Origin: Enterocloster aldenensis
GTDB lineage: Bacteria; Bacillota; Clostridia; Lachnospirales; Lachnospiraceae
Length of the DNA stretch: 64,000 nucleotides
Reading direction: 5' to 3'
Assembly (NCBI RefSeq): GCF_003434055.1
Contig: NZ_QVEX01000004.1
Coordinates: forward strand, 62,001 to 126,000
The notes beneath the pieces are model-generated. The model was not told where the DNA came from and searched no databases. It worked only from the letters and a program-made list of their open reading frames with translations. Each line of letters starts with the position of its first letter. The stretch's first letter is position 1. Both the position numbers and the translations under genes were made by a program. Shown here piece after piece: positions 8,033 to 16,612 of this stretch.

Positions 8033-9298
8033 ATGAAGGGAAAATATTGGCTTTTGTCAGGCATGATGTCCCTCACCTTGGCCCTGTCAGGTACATTGAC
8101 GGTCCTGGCAGAAGGGACGGATGCGGAAAATACGGCGGATGCAGAACATACGGCGGATGCGGAACATACGGCGGATGCAGAAAATGCAGCAGATACGGAA
8201 AATGCAGCAGATACGACAGATACAGGGGTATCCATGGAAACTTCTGCGGCGACACAGAGAGCCGCATCCCAGGAAATCACTGTGGAATACGGCAATCTGC
8301 GCACTCTTTTAAAAGAAGGCAACCTGACCCTTAAAAAGACCATAGAAGACCAGGAAGATTCCGTCAATGCGTATCAGGAAATGTGGGACACCATGAAGTG
8401 GGAACAGGATAACCTGGAAGATAAGGCGGAGGAAATGGAAGATGACGCGGACAGCAAGGGAATGGAGACAGCCGCCCTTTACGCCTCCAATGCCTCCATG
8501 CTAAAATCTTCTGCCAAACGTATCTATAACCAGATAAAGAACCTGACAGATGAAAAGAGCACCAGAAGCATTGAGAAATCTGCGGACTCCTATACCTACA
8601 CGGCCCAGACCCTGATGAATTCCTACAATCAGATGGCCAGCAATGTTAAGGCCACGGAAAAAAGCGTAAATGCCCTGGAAGCTTCTTACCAGTCCCTTGT
8701 CAGGAAAGGCCAGGCGGGAACCGCCACACAGGCAGAGGTACAGGAGGGGCAGAACCGTCTGGAACAGGCCCGCACATCCCTGGCCTCCCTTAAGGAACAG
8801 GAAAAGCAGCTGCGGTTTAAGCTGCTTAACATGCTGGGGCTGGAGGACAGTGGATCGGTATCCATCGGAGCCATACCCGAGCCGGACCTGGCCGCCATCG
8901 GGGCCATTGACTTTGAGAGCGATAAGAATAAGGCCATTGGCAATGACTCCAATGTTCAGAACCAGCGCCACTCAAAAGCCGTCAGCACAGCGGAGATGAA
9001 CCAGAGGTTCAGGCAGGTGGACGAGGCAGAGGGAACCGCAGAAGCCTCCATTACCGCTGCCTACCAGGAACTCCAGGCACGGCTTTTACAGTACCAGGCA
9101 GCGCTGGAATCCTATACAGGCGCGGAACTTGTTTACCAGTCCCAAAAGCGCAGGCAGGCGGCAGGCATGCTGTCCAATACGGAATATCTCCAGGGAGAGG
9201 CGGACTATGCGAAAAGTAAGGCCGCGAAGGAGACTGCTTCCATGAACCTGGTCCAGGCTTATGAATCTTATTGCTGGGAAGTGAAGGGGATTGGGTAA
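8033..9298 (+). CDS. TolC-family-like secreted protein, second copy
   Basis: Secreted coiled-coil protein of 421 residues, paralogous to the preceding gene. The ATG at 8033 was chosen for its AAGGAGGAGA site and the signal peptide that follows (hydrophobic core about 6-23, cut near VLA-EG). A low-complexity stretch of five-residue repeats of the TADAE type occupies about 27-65. The remainder is long helices with the TolC-like motif RKGQAGTATQAEVQEGQNR and a later counterpart, KRRQAAGMLSNTEYLQGEA. It is the last gene of the efflux operon. Two tandem TolC-like genes could form a hetero-oligomer, since each has both halves of the internal repeat. Function is inferred from context. Confidence 0.75.
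   Translation: MKGKYWLLSGMMSLTLALSGTLTVLAEGTDAENTADAEHTADAEHTADAENAADTENAADTTDTGVSMETSAATQRAASQEITVEYGNLRTLLKEGNLTLKKTIEDQEDSVNAYQEMWDTMKWEQDNLEDKAEEMEDDADSKGMETAALYASNASMLKSSAKRIYNQIKNLTDEKSTRSIEKSADSYTYTAQTLMNSYNQMASNVKATEKSVNALEASYQSLVRKGQAGTATQAEVQEGQNRLEQARTSLASLKEQEKQLRFKLLNMLGLEDSGSVSIGAIPEPDLAAIGAIDFESDKNKAIGNDSNVQNQRHSKAVSTAEMNQRFRQVDEAEGTAEASITAAYQELQARLLQYQAALESYTGAELVYQSQKRRQAAGMLSNTEYLQGEADYAKSKAAKETASMNLVQAYESYCWEVKGIG
8116..8222 (+). repeat. 15-base tandem repeats inside the second TolC-like gene
   Basis: Roughly seven imperfect copies of a GCGGATGCAGAACATAC-like unit encode repeated T/A-A-D-A/T-E-N/H residues just after the signal peptide. The stretch is absent from the paralogous gene upstream, so it looks like a local expansion forming an acidic linker. 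Confidence 0.8.
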
Positions 9299-9311
9299 TA
9301 GGGGGATTGCA

Positions 9312-11198
9312 TCACACCTGCTCCAGCGAGTCCGTAATATGCCGCGCCGGTATCCGTACGGTGACCTCGGTCCCCTTTCCCAGCGTGCTGGTAAAGGAAA
9401 GCCCGTACATTTCCCCATACAGGCTTTTGAGCCTGAGGTTTGTGTTATAAATCCCGATATGCCCGGGGGAAGCCTGCTGCTTTACCCCGGCATCCATATG
9501 GGCATGTACCATGTCATGCATCAGGGTATCCAGTTTTTCAGGCGGTATGCCTGCCCCGTCGTCAGAGATGATGAATCCGATATCATCCCCTGACTTCCAT
9601 CCGGTGAGCAGGATACTGCCTTTTTTCTGTTCCGTTGTCATGATGCCGTGCAGGAATGCATTTTCCACAATGGGCTGGAAGGTGAGCTTGGGGATGGTGT
9701 AATCATAGAGTTCATCCGGCACATCCATCACAAAGGTGACGCAGTTGTCATAGCGCATGTTCTGCAGCCTGATATACAGGCTTACATGCTGCAGCTCCGT
9801 CTCAATGGAGTTCATGAGCCCGTTGCGGCTTAGGGTCAGCTTGTAGAAACGGGACAGGGCCTGGATGGCCTGGGTTACCTCCTGGTTCCGTCCGGTCTGG
9901 GACAGCCAGTTTATCATGTCCAGGGTATTGTAGAGGAAATGCGGATTGATCTGGGCCTGCAGTGCACGGAATTCAGCGCGCCGCAGATTGTCCGCCGCCT
10001 CCTTCTGGCTGTCCATGAGAAGCCCGATTTCCTCTGTCATGTAATTGTAGGTGTCGGCCAGCACGCCGATCTCGTCACAGCCAGTGTCCCCGATGTCCAG
10101 GGGCTGGGGGCGTCCGGTGCGCACCTTCTCCATCTGCAGGGCAACGGTTATGATACGGTCCGCTATGGAGCCGGACAGCTGAAAGGAGATGTACATGGCA
10201 ATCGCTGTAAAGAACAGGTAAATCAGCGCAAAATGTGTCATCATGTCCCGGCCCGCGTCCGTGATATGGAGGGCTGGAATGACGGAAACCATAATCCAGT
10301 CCGTGTCCTTGATGGGAAAATAGGCCGCATAGGCGGAACTGTCCATAAATGAAACCAGGGAAAACTCCTTTTCCGTGCCCATGCGTGAGCTGAATTCCGA
10401 ATGGGGCATATAGTACATCCCGGCCAGGGCCATGTCTGAGGCAGAGACAATCACATCCCTGCTGTTGATGATGAACGCGGCCTCATCCATGACGGTTGCA
10501 TCCTTGCTGAGCACATTATCAAAGGAAGTCCTGGAAAAATAAACTGCTATATAGGCAGAGGCGCTCCTGGAACTGTCAATGGCAGGTTCGCTGTCCGAAT
10601 ATGGAATCCGCGTGATATATGCAAGCCGTCCGTTCTTCTCCGCCTCGCTGGGGGACAGGTACAGTTCAGGACACAGCAGGGAAGTGCTGTGGGAGGTGCT
10701 GTAAATCCCGTACCAGTAGCTGCTGGATATTGTGGACATGGGCTGGAACAGGGCTTGATTGAGCTGGTTGTATTGCTGCAGGTCGCCGTAGGCCTGGTCA
10801 TCATAGTATATTTTCACATCCGTAATCAGGGATGCGTCCGTTATGCTGCGGGCCAGATGGAAGAGGCTGCTCATCCTGGAGGAGGAGATTGTCTTATCCT
10901 TTGCATCTTCTATGGGGATACGGAACACGTCCTGTACAAACAGGGAGTTGGTGATTGTATCAGAGGATGAGGACACGTGGGATATCAGGTTCTCCAGGGA
11001 ATTGACGGTCTGGGCGGACAGCACCTGCTCGGACCGGATGCTGTCCTTCATGACAATGTCATAAATGCGCAGGAAAAAGAAACCTGACAGCACTGCGGTG
11101 GGCAGCAGGATCAGGATGATATGTGATATGACCAGTTTCGTCTTCAGCCGCATATCATAGGTATAGCGGTGGATCAGACGTCGGATCGGATTTTTCAT
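9312..11198 (-). CDS. YesM-type sensor histidine kinase
   Basis: Sensor kinase of 628 residues. A first membrane helix (21-43), a large extracytoplasmic sensing region (about 44-320, likely a double-Cache fold), a second helix (321-341) and a HAMP linker (about 342-394) precede the His-kinase domain. QINPHFLYNTLDMINWL contains phospho-acceptor His420 and is diagnostic of the LytS/YesM class. The ATPase domain (FQPIVENAFLHGI, then DDGAGIPPE) is complete. The ATG overlaps the regulator stop by one base (TAATG), so both are co-translated. YesM kinases usually control carbohydrate uptake genes. The nearest candidate partner is the orphan sugar-binding lipoprotein gene on the other side of the regulator. 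Confidence 0.93.
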   Translation of the reverse strand: MKNPIRRLIHRYTYDMRLKTKLVISHIILILLPTAVLSGFFFLRIYDIVMKDSIRSEQVLSAQTVNSLENLISHVSSSSDTITNSLFVQDVFRIPIEDAKDKTISSSRMSSLFHLARSITDASLITDVKIYYDDQAYGDLQQYNQLNQALFQPMSTISSSYWYGIYSTSHSTSLLCPELYLSPSEAEKNGRLAYITRIPYSDSEPAIDSSRSASAYIAVYFSRTSFDNVLSKDATVMDEAAFIINSRDVIVSASDMALAGMYYMPHSEFSSRMGTEKEFSLVSFMDSSAYAAYFPIKDTDWIMVSVIPALHITDAGRDMMTHFALIYLFFTAIAMYISFQLSGSIADRIITVALQMEKVRTGRPQPLDIGDTGCDEIGVLADTYNYMTEEIGLLMDSQKEAADNLRRAEFRALQAQINPHFLYNTLDMINWLSQTGRNQEVTQAIQALSRFYKLTLSRNGLMNSIETELQHVSLYIRLQNMRYDNCVTFVMDVPDELYDYTIPKLTFQPIVENAFLHGIMTTEQKKGSILLTGWKSGDDIGFIISDDGAGIPPEKLDTLMHDMVHAHMDAGVKQQASPGHIGIYNTNLRLKSLYGEMYGLSFTSTLGKGTEVTVRIPARHITDSLEQV

Positions 11199-12751
11199 TA
11201 AAGCATCTTCTCCCTGTATTCAGAAGGGGACAGCCCCACGATTTTTTTAAATGCCTTGCTGTAATAATTGCCGTCGCTGTAGCCCACCTTGGAGGAAATG
11301 TCTGCTATCTTATAGCGGGGATCGCTTAAGAACTGCTTGGACATCTTGATCCTGTAATCCGTCAGGTACTGGTTTAAGGTCTGGCCTGTTTCATTTTTAA
11401 ATACCGTACACACATAGCTGGGTGACAGATGGACGTGTTCGCTTACATCCGGCACAGACAGGGAGGGAGCGGCATAATTCTGCTGGATGAATTCCTTGAT
11501 TTGGAACACCACGGGATTCTCACCCTGGCTGTCCTCCAGCTGTTCAAAGAACTGCCTTACCTTGGCGCACAGCAGGTCGTGAAGTTCCTTCAGGGTCGCG
11601 CAGCCCATGACGCCCTCCCAGATGCTTTCCGTGTTCAGCCCCTCTTTCTGCCACAGGGATATGTAATTGTTCATGCCGTGTTCATCCAGCTTGCTTAAAT
11701 ACCTGTAATAGATGTCCTTGACCTGGCTTGGGCCCAGCACATCACTTGGCACAAATGAACGGTAAAGCTGTCCTGCCAGCTTAAGCGCCTGCGCCTCCTG
11801 CTTTTCGGCCAGGGCCATGGAGAACTCCAGCAGCACGTCGGCCGGGGGATGGAAGGGGACATTTACCGTGTCCTTGTCCAGGATGAACCCATATTCATGG
11901 AAGAAACTCTGTTTTAAATGCTCCTTTGCTTCCATATAGGAGATGTGCGCCCGTTCCATGCCGCTGACCACCGGACCCACGGAAACAAAGAAACGGGAGA
12001 TTTCATTCAGCTGTCCGGACAGGAAGACGGCGCAGTCATGAATGAGCTTTTCCTCCTGCCGGGCCTCGGAATACAGGAATATGATAATATACCGGTCCGC
12101 CCTGACAAGGTACATCTGTCCTATCCCCTTGTCCGCCAGCATGCTGCTGAAGGCGTCCCTGGCCTGATCCATCCTGTTTTCAGGAAGCAGGGTGACAGGT
12201 GTCAGGCTGTCCAGGATGAGGGCACAGATGCAGGTGGAGGAGGTGATGGGAAGTCCAAGGCTCCCAACCAGGCTGACTGCCTCACAAAGACTTTCCGGCT
12301 CCGGTTCGGTCAGCAGGAGGGTGAGATGGCCCAATTGCTCCTTTTCATGGCTTCTGGAGGCAGCCAGGCGTGTGCTCATGGTACGGCGTGTTTCCACGGC
12401 CTCGCCCAGGGCCAGTTTAAGTTCCTTCATGTCCAGGGGTTTTTCCACATAACTCACAGCCTTCAGCTTGATGGCGGCTTTCAGATATTCCTTATCTGAA
12501 TAAGCGCTCATGAAAATAATGACAGTGCCTGGATTGGCAGCCAGGATCTGCTCCGCCATCTGAACGCCGTTCATCCGCGGCATCCGTATATCCGTAAGCA
12601 CGATGTCGGGTAATTCCTCTAAAGCGGTTTCCAGGCCGTGGACACCGTCATCAGCCAGGAATACGCCGGATATCCCAAGCGCCTCTAAATCCAGGCTGTC
12701 CCGTATGCCTTCCCTTGTCAGCTTCTCATCATCAGCAATTAAAAGTTTCAT
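11198..12751 (-). CDS. YesN-type response regulator (receiver plus AraC HTH)
   Basis: DNA-binding regulator of 517 residues. The receiver domain is at 1-120 with Asp54 in LTDIRMPRMNG as the phosphate site. A long middle region of about 280 residues, as in YesN proteins, follows. Two AraC-type helix-turn-helix motifs lie in the last 100 residues (SVPDVSEHVHLSPSYVCTVF and IADISSKVGYSDGNYYSKAF, ending in GLSPSEYRE). It is the promoter-proximal gene of a pair with the YesM kinase and is divergent from the sugar-binding protein gene. A perfect palindrome, CCATAATTATGG, lies in the shared spacer at 12782-12793 and could be an operator. Confidence 0.93.
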   Translation of the reverse strand: MKLLIADDEKLTREGIRDSLDLEALGISGVFLADDGVHGLETALEELPDIVLTDIRMPRMNGVQMAEQILAANPGTVIIFMSAYSDKEYLKAAIKLKAVSYVEKPLDMKELKLALGEAVETRRTMSTRLAASRSHEKEQLGHLTLLLTEPEPESLCEAVSLVGSLGLPITSSTCICALILDSLTPVTLLPENRMDQARDAFSSMLADKGIGQMYLVRADRYIIIFLYSEARQEEKLIHDCAVFLSGQLNEISRFFVSVGPVVSGMERAHISYMEAKEHLKQSFFHEYGFILDKDTVNVPFHPPADVLLEFSMALAEKQEAQALKLAGQLYRSFVPSDVLGPSQVKDIYYRYLSKLDEHGMNNYISLWQKEGLNTESIWEGVMGCATLKELHDLLCAKVRQFFEQLEDSQGENPVVFQIKEFIQQNYAAPSLSVPDVSEHVHLSPSYVCTVFKNETGQTLNQYLTDYRIKMSKQFLSDPRYKIADISSKVGYSDGNYYSKAFKKIVGLSPSEYREKML

Positions 12752-12900
12752 CTATATCAACGTCCCTTTCTATCGGTAAACCCATAATTATGGCTTATAT
12801 CATTATTGTAACAAGAATTCGGCAATTTGCAATGAAAATAGACAAAATCCCCTGTTAGGTATATACTGGAAAAAGAAATTCATTGAAGGCGGTGGCGAAG

Positions 12901-13935
12901 ATGAAGGGCAGGCATGGTGTATGGATACTGGCTGTGATACTGATGATGGCAGGAATCTTTATAAGCTCCTGTTATGGGACGCAGCTTCACGACAAGGGGA
13001 CCTATGCCATTGTCATGAAATCCAGGGATAACTGGTACAATGAGCTGGCCAGCCAGGGATACCGCAGTGTCATAGAGGATGCAGGCAAAAACTGTCTCAC
13101 CCTGTATCCGGAAGAGGCCACGGCCCAGGAGCAGGTCCGGCTGATCCGCAACCTGATCCATGAACAGGTGGATGCCATTGCAGTGGCTGCCAATGATGTG
13201 GATGCTCTGGCGCCGGCCCTCAGGGAAGCCAGGGAAAAAGGCATATCCGTGATTACCCTGGATGCGGATGCACAGGCGGACAGCAGGAGCATTTACATTA
13301 AACCGGTAGACGCAGAGAAGCTGGGGCGTGCCCTGGTGCGTTCGGCCTGTGAGCTATGCGGGGGCAGCGGCCAGTGGTGCATCCTTTCTGCGGGCAGCCG
13401 TTCCGCCAACCAGAATGAGTGGATGTACTGGATGAAAAAGGAACTGGAAGAGGCAAAATATAAGGATATGCGCCTGGTGGACATTGCTTTTGGGGAAGGC
13501 GTATATGATAAGGCTGCAAAGGAAACCGAGCGTCTGCTAAAGAACTACCCGGATGTGAAGGTCATCTGCAGCCTGTCCACGGAAGGAATCAAGGCAGCGG
13601 CGGACGTGGTAAAAAAACAGGGAAAAGAAAAGACGGTCAAGGTAATAGGCCTGGGCCTGCCCAGCCAGATGGCGGAATACATCGGCGATGGGGAAGAGGA
13701 TATATGCCCTATGATGTACATATGGGATCCGGTGGAGATGGGAAAGGTGGCGGCCTTGGTGTCCATGGGGCTGTGGTCCGGGGACATAGAGGAACAGCCG
13801 GGGGAGGACATCCTTCTGGACAATGGCAGGACATACAGGATAGACACGGGATATGACGGCGGTCTGGAAATCATATCCGGGGAGCCAATCCGCATTGACA
13901 AGGACAATATTGAGTACTGGGAAACCCGGTTATAG
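12901..13935 (+). CDS. Orphan sugar-binding lipoprotein (periplasmic-binding family 4)
   Basis: Solute-binding protein of 344 residues of the ribose/rhamnose/AI-2 binding type. The N-terminus is a lipoprotein signal with FISSC as the likely lipobox. Two alpha/beta lobes follow (KGTYAIVMKSRDNWYNELAS, later VDAIAVAANDVDALAPAL and GISVITLDADA). I chose the ATG at 12901, which has AAGGCGGTGG just before it; a TTG 18 bases upstream is less likely. No permease or ATPase gene adjoins it. Placed back-to-back with a YesM/YesN pair, it may act as a ligand-sensing partner of the kinase and not as a transporter part. The ligand cannot be read from the sequence. Confidence 0.85.
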   Translation: MKGRHGVWILAVILMMAGIFISSCYGTQLHDKGTYAIVMKSRDNWYNELASQGYRSVIEDAGKNCLTLYPEEATAQEQVRLIRNLIHEQVDAIAVAANDVDALAPALREAREKGISVITLDADAQADSRSIYIKPVDAEKLGRALVRSACELCGGSGQWCILSAGSRSANQNEWMYWMKKELEEAKYKDMRLVDIAFGEGVYDKAAKETERLLKNYPDVKVICSLSTEGIKAAADVVKKQGKEKTVKVIGLGLPSQMAEYIGDGEEDICPMMYIWDPVEMGKVAALVSMGLWSGDIEEQPGEDILLDNGRTYRIDTGYDGGLEIISGEPIRIDKDNIEYWETRL

Positions 13936-14076
13936 GTAAAGAATGTACAATTTTACGCCATTTAAAAAGATATTACCATAGAATTGTAATTGCCTGCATG
14001 CTATGATAAGGATGTAAAGAAAAAGAACGGTATACAGAAGAAAAAATGGAAATATACTATACGGAGGTGAATAAAG

Positions 14077-14304
14077 ATGAAACATATACTTGTAAAATTT
14101 GACCAGGCAGACCAGATTATTAATTTCGTCCGGATCATCAACCGCTATTCATATGATGCAGATGTAAAATGCGGCAGCCGTGTGGTTGATGCAAAGTCAG
14201 TGGTTGGTGTGTTATCCCTGGCAAAGTCCAAGACAGTGGAGCTGATTCTTCATACAGATGAATGCGACGCGCTTCTGGAAGAAATCGCTCCTTATGCAGC
14301 ATGA
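14077..14304 (+). CDS. HPr-like protein lacking the active-site histidine
   Basis: Small cytoplasmic protein of 75 residues with the PTS HPr fold. DADVKCGSRVVDAKSVVGVLSL lines up with the HPr region around regulatory Ser46, and Ser41 here occupies that place. The segment where HPr has GIHARPA with phospho-His15 reads DQADQIINFVRIINR, so PEP-dependent phosphotransfer should be impossible. This resembles Bacillus Crh, which keeps only the serine and acts in CcpA signalling. A strong ACGGAGGTG site precedes the ATG. It stands alone between the sugar-binding protein and the phosphonate locus. Role in catabolite control is inferred; many clostridia carry such proteins without known function. Confidence 0.8.
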   Translation: MKHILVKFDQADQIINFVRIINRYSYDADVKCGSRVVDAKSVVGVLSLAKSKTVELILHTDECDALLEEIAPYAA

Positions 14305-14690
14305 CTTAACATGAATCCCCATACTTAAATACAGACACTGGAAACAGGCGCCGGCCGGCTGCGGGATATGCAGCGGTCAGGCGTCTTTTTAATATGGAAG
14401 GAGGATATCCCAACCCCGGCCTTTTTATACCCCGGGGAATATTTTACCTTCCCTTTACGAAAGTTTTATCAAACAATGGTATCTCTTAGTTTGCCAGGAT
14501 GTGACAATGGACAGGAACCTGCCAACAGGCCTTTGTACGGAAAAAAGTACAAAGACCTGCCGGGCATTTTGCACTGACAGGGGAAATCGGGAATTGGGTA
14601 CGGGTGCAGGACGGATGATGGGATCCTGTAGAAAAAGTACCAGGCAATTCAGAGGGGGCCGGAAACAGGGTCCCGGGAAGAAGGGGAGAA
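14305..14690. other. Intergenic region with terminator-like hairpin and palindrome
   Basis: After the HPr-like gene a GC-rich hairpin near 14345-14390 is followed by CTTTTTAAT and probably terminates transcription. Further on, CTTTGTAC (14531-14538) and GTACAAAG (14547-14554) form an 8-bp inverted repeat with an A-rich centre, a plausible operator for the RpiR-type regulator whose gene follows. I see no gene here. Confidence 0.5.
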
Positions 14691-15578
14691 ATGGCAAAAC
14701 CATTGGAATACGAGATAAAACGGATATATGCCAGCCTGCGCAAATCCGAACAAAAGGCAGCGGACTATTACCTGGGGTATGACGGACCGGCGGAGACAAT
14801 GTCCATTGCGGCCATGGCCAGGGCGGCCGGGGTCAGCCAGCCCACCGTGATGCGGTTCGTGAAAGCCCTGGGACTGGAAGGCTTTAAGGAATTCAAGTAC
14901 CAGGTCCTGAAGGCGTCCATGGGCGGTAATGGCAGTGGAACGGGAGAGGAGGGCGGCGGGCGTTCAGAGGATGTCCTGCGGTATGGCTACGAGATATCCG
15001 CCCAGGACCGGCCGGAGGAAGTTCCCGGGCGCGTGGTGGCCCAGTCCGTGTCTTATCTGGATGATGCGTTAAAACATATATCCCCGTCATCCATCAACAG
15101 GGCGGCTGAAATCATCTGCGGCGCCAGGCAGATTGCCGTCTACTACGTGGAAAATTCGGCCTCTGTTGCAGGGGACCTGGTCACAAAGCTTATGTATCTG
15201 GGGTTTAACTGCATCATGTACAACGATATCTATCTCCAGCATATAAGCGCCGGCAATCTGGACAGCCGGGATGTTGCAATCGGCATATCCTATTCCGGTT
15301 CATCTAAGAATACGGTGGACGTGATGAAGCTGGCGAAAAAGAAAGGGGCTGCCACCATTGCCATCACGAATTTTGAACATTCGCTGATTGCGGGATATGC
15401 GGATATCCTGCTGTGTACCAGCAGCCAGCAGCTCCTGTATGGCAATGCCATATTTTCCCGCATGTCCCAGACCGCAGTGGTAGACATGATATACATGGGA
15501 ATCATCCTCAGGGACTATGGACATTTTACAGGAAAGCTGGATGAGAGCAGCCGGATCATACGCAGGCAGGCATACTGA
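14691..15578 (+). CDS. MurR/RpiR-family transcriptional regulator
   Basis: Regulator of 295 residues. The N-terminal helix-turn-helix (TMSIAAMARAAGVSQPTVMRF, about 38-58) is followed by a SIS domain (about 120-270) with motifs ICGARQIAVYYVENS and ISYSGSSKNTVDVM that bind phosphorylated sugars or similar ligands. An AAGGGGA site precedes the ATG. It is transcribed towards the 2-aminoethylphosphonate uptake and breakdown genes but is separated from them by a strong terminator. Local control of that operon is therefore an inference from position; the effector could be a phosphonate or phosphonoacetaldehyde. Confidence 0.88.
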   Translation: MAKPLEYEIKRIYASLRKSEQKAADYYLGYDGPAETMSIAAMARAAGVSQPTVMRFVKALGLEGFKEFKYQVLKASMGGNGSGTGEEGGGRSEDVLRYGYEISAQDRPEEVPGRVVAQSVSYLDDALKHISPSSINRAAEIICGARQIAVYYVENSASVAGDLVTKLMYLGFNCIMYNDIYLQHISAGNLDSRDVAIGISYSGSSKNTVDVMKLAKKKGAATIAITNFEHSLIAGYADILLCTSSQQLLYGNAIFSRMSQTAVVDMIYMGIILRDYGHFTGKLDESSRIIRRQAY

Positions 15579-15616
15579 GGGCAGCCGGATCATACGGAGG
15601 CAGGCATACCGGGGCG

Positions 15617-15638
15617 TGGTTGGAAATCCATTCCCGCC
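15617..15638 (+). repeat. Dispersed short repeat, copy 1 (partial)
   Basis: TGGTTGGAAATCCATTCCCG and the two following bases match the core of copies at 28457-28491 and 56011-56045. Like those it lies just after the last gene of a transcription unit. Origin unknown. Confidence 0.5.
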
Positions 15639-15643
15639 TGATT

Positions 15644-15685
15644 AAAAAGAAGGTTTTGTAGAAAGACTACAAGCCTTCTTTTTTT
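15644..15685 (+). terminator. Terminator after the RpiR regulator gene
   Basis: A long stem (AAAAAGAAGGTTTTGTAG with CTACAAGCCTTCTTTTT, loop AAAGA) is followed by T residues. It separates the regulator from the phosphonate operon. Confidence 0.9.
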
Positions 15686-15810
15686 CCATTTTGCGGCTTT
15701 ACCATCCCTTTACAAAGGACTTACATGGATCTTGTTGTATCCGGCCGGGCGGTTGTGTTTTAATGTGGGTGTTTAGAAGAACGGTTTGGGCAGATTGAAG
15801 GAGGGCATTT

Positions 15811-16587
15811 ATGCTGGAATTGAAACATATCAGGAAATCATTTGACGGAGTAACCATATTGGATGACATCAGCCTGACAATCGGGGATGGGGAAATCGTA
15901 TCCATCCTGGGTCCGTCGGGATGCGGGAAAACCACCCTGCTGAACCTGATTCTTGGAATCACGGATGCAGACAGCGGGCAGATGGTGTTCCAGGGACGGG
16001 ACATCACCCGGGTTCCCATGGAGGAAAGGGGATTTAACATTGTATTCCAGGATTATGCGCTGTTCCCCAACCTTAATGTATATAAGAACATTACATACGG
16101 GCTTAAGAACCGGCCGGGGATTTCCACGGATCAGGAGGTGGAGGAGTTCATTGACCTGTTTGGGCTCAGGGAACATCTGTGCAAACGGATTGACCAGCTG
16201 TCCGGCGGGCAGAAGCAGAGGGCGGCGCTGGCCAGGACCATGGTCATGAAGCCCAAAATCCTGCTGCTGGACGAACCCTTAAGCGCCCTGGACGGGGTAA
16301 TCAAGGAATCCATTAAAGAAAAAATCAAGGAGATTGCAAGGGGATTCAAACTGACCACGGTGATTGTTACCCATGACCCGGAGGAGGCCCTGACCCTTTC
16401 CGACAAGGTGATGATTGTGAATAAGGGGGGCATTGCCCAGTTTGGCAGACCGGAGGAAATCATAGGCAGGCCTGCGGACCGCTTTGTGGAGGAATTCATC
16501 CTAAACCAGCTGGTGATAAAAAAGAATAATATTTTCTCCCTGTTCCAGAGGGAACCGGCTGCCCGCGTAATCATGCAGGCAGGCTGA
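15811..16587 (+). CDS. phnT: ABC transporter ATPase, probable 2-aminoethylphosphonate uptake
   Basis: Cytoplasmic ATP-binding subunit of 258 residues. It has Walker A GPSGCGKTT near 35, signature LSGGQKQRAALAR near 131, Walker B ILLLDEPLSALD near 150 and the switch histidine in VIVTHDPEEAL. It belongs to the iron/phosphonate/polyamine importer class. It lies 25 bases upstream of the permease start and in one run with PhnW and PhnX, so the likely substrate is 2-aminoethylphosphonate. The substrate assignment rests on the catabolic genes downstream, since ATPases of this class look alike. An AAGGAGG site precedes the ATG. Confidence 0.85.
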   Translation: MLELKHIRKSFDGVTILDDISLTIGDGEIVSILGPSGCGKTTLLNLILGITDADSGQMVFQGRDITRVPMEERGFNIVFQDYALFPNLNVYKNITYGLKNRPGISTDQEVEEFIDLFGLREHLCKRIDQLSGGQKQRAALARTMVMKPKILLLDEPLSALDGVIKESIKEKIKEIARGFKLTTVIVTHDPEEALTLSDKVMIVNKGGIAQFGRPEEIIGRPADRFVEEFILNQLVIKKNNIFSLFQREPAARVIMQAG

Positions 16588-16612
16588 CCGGTAAATGATG
16601 GGAGGTTTGACA

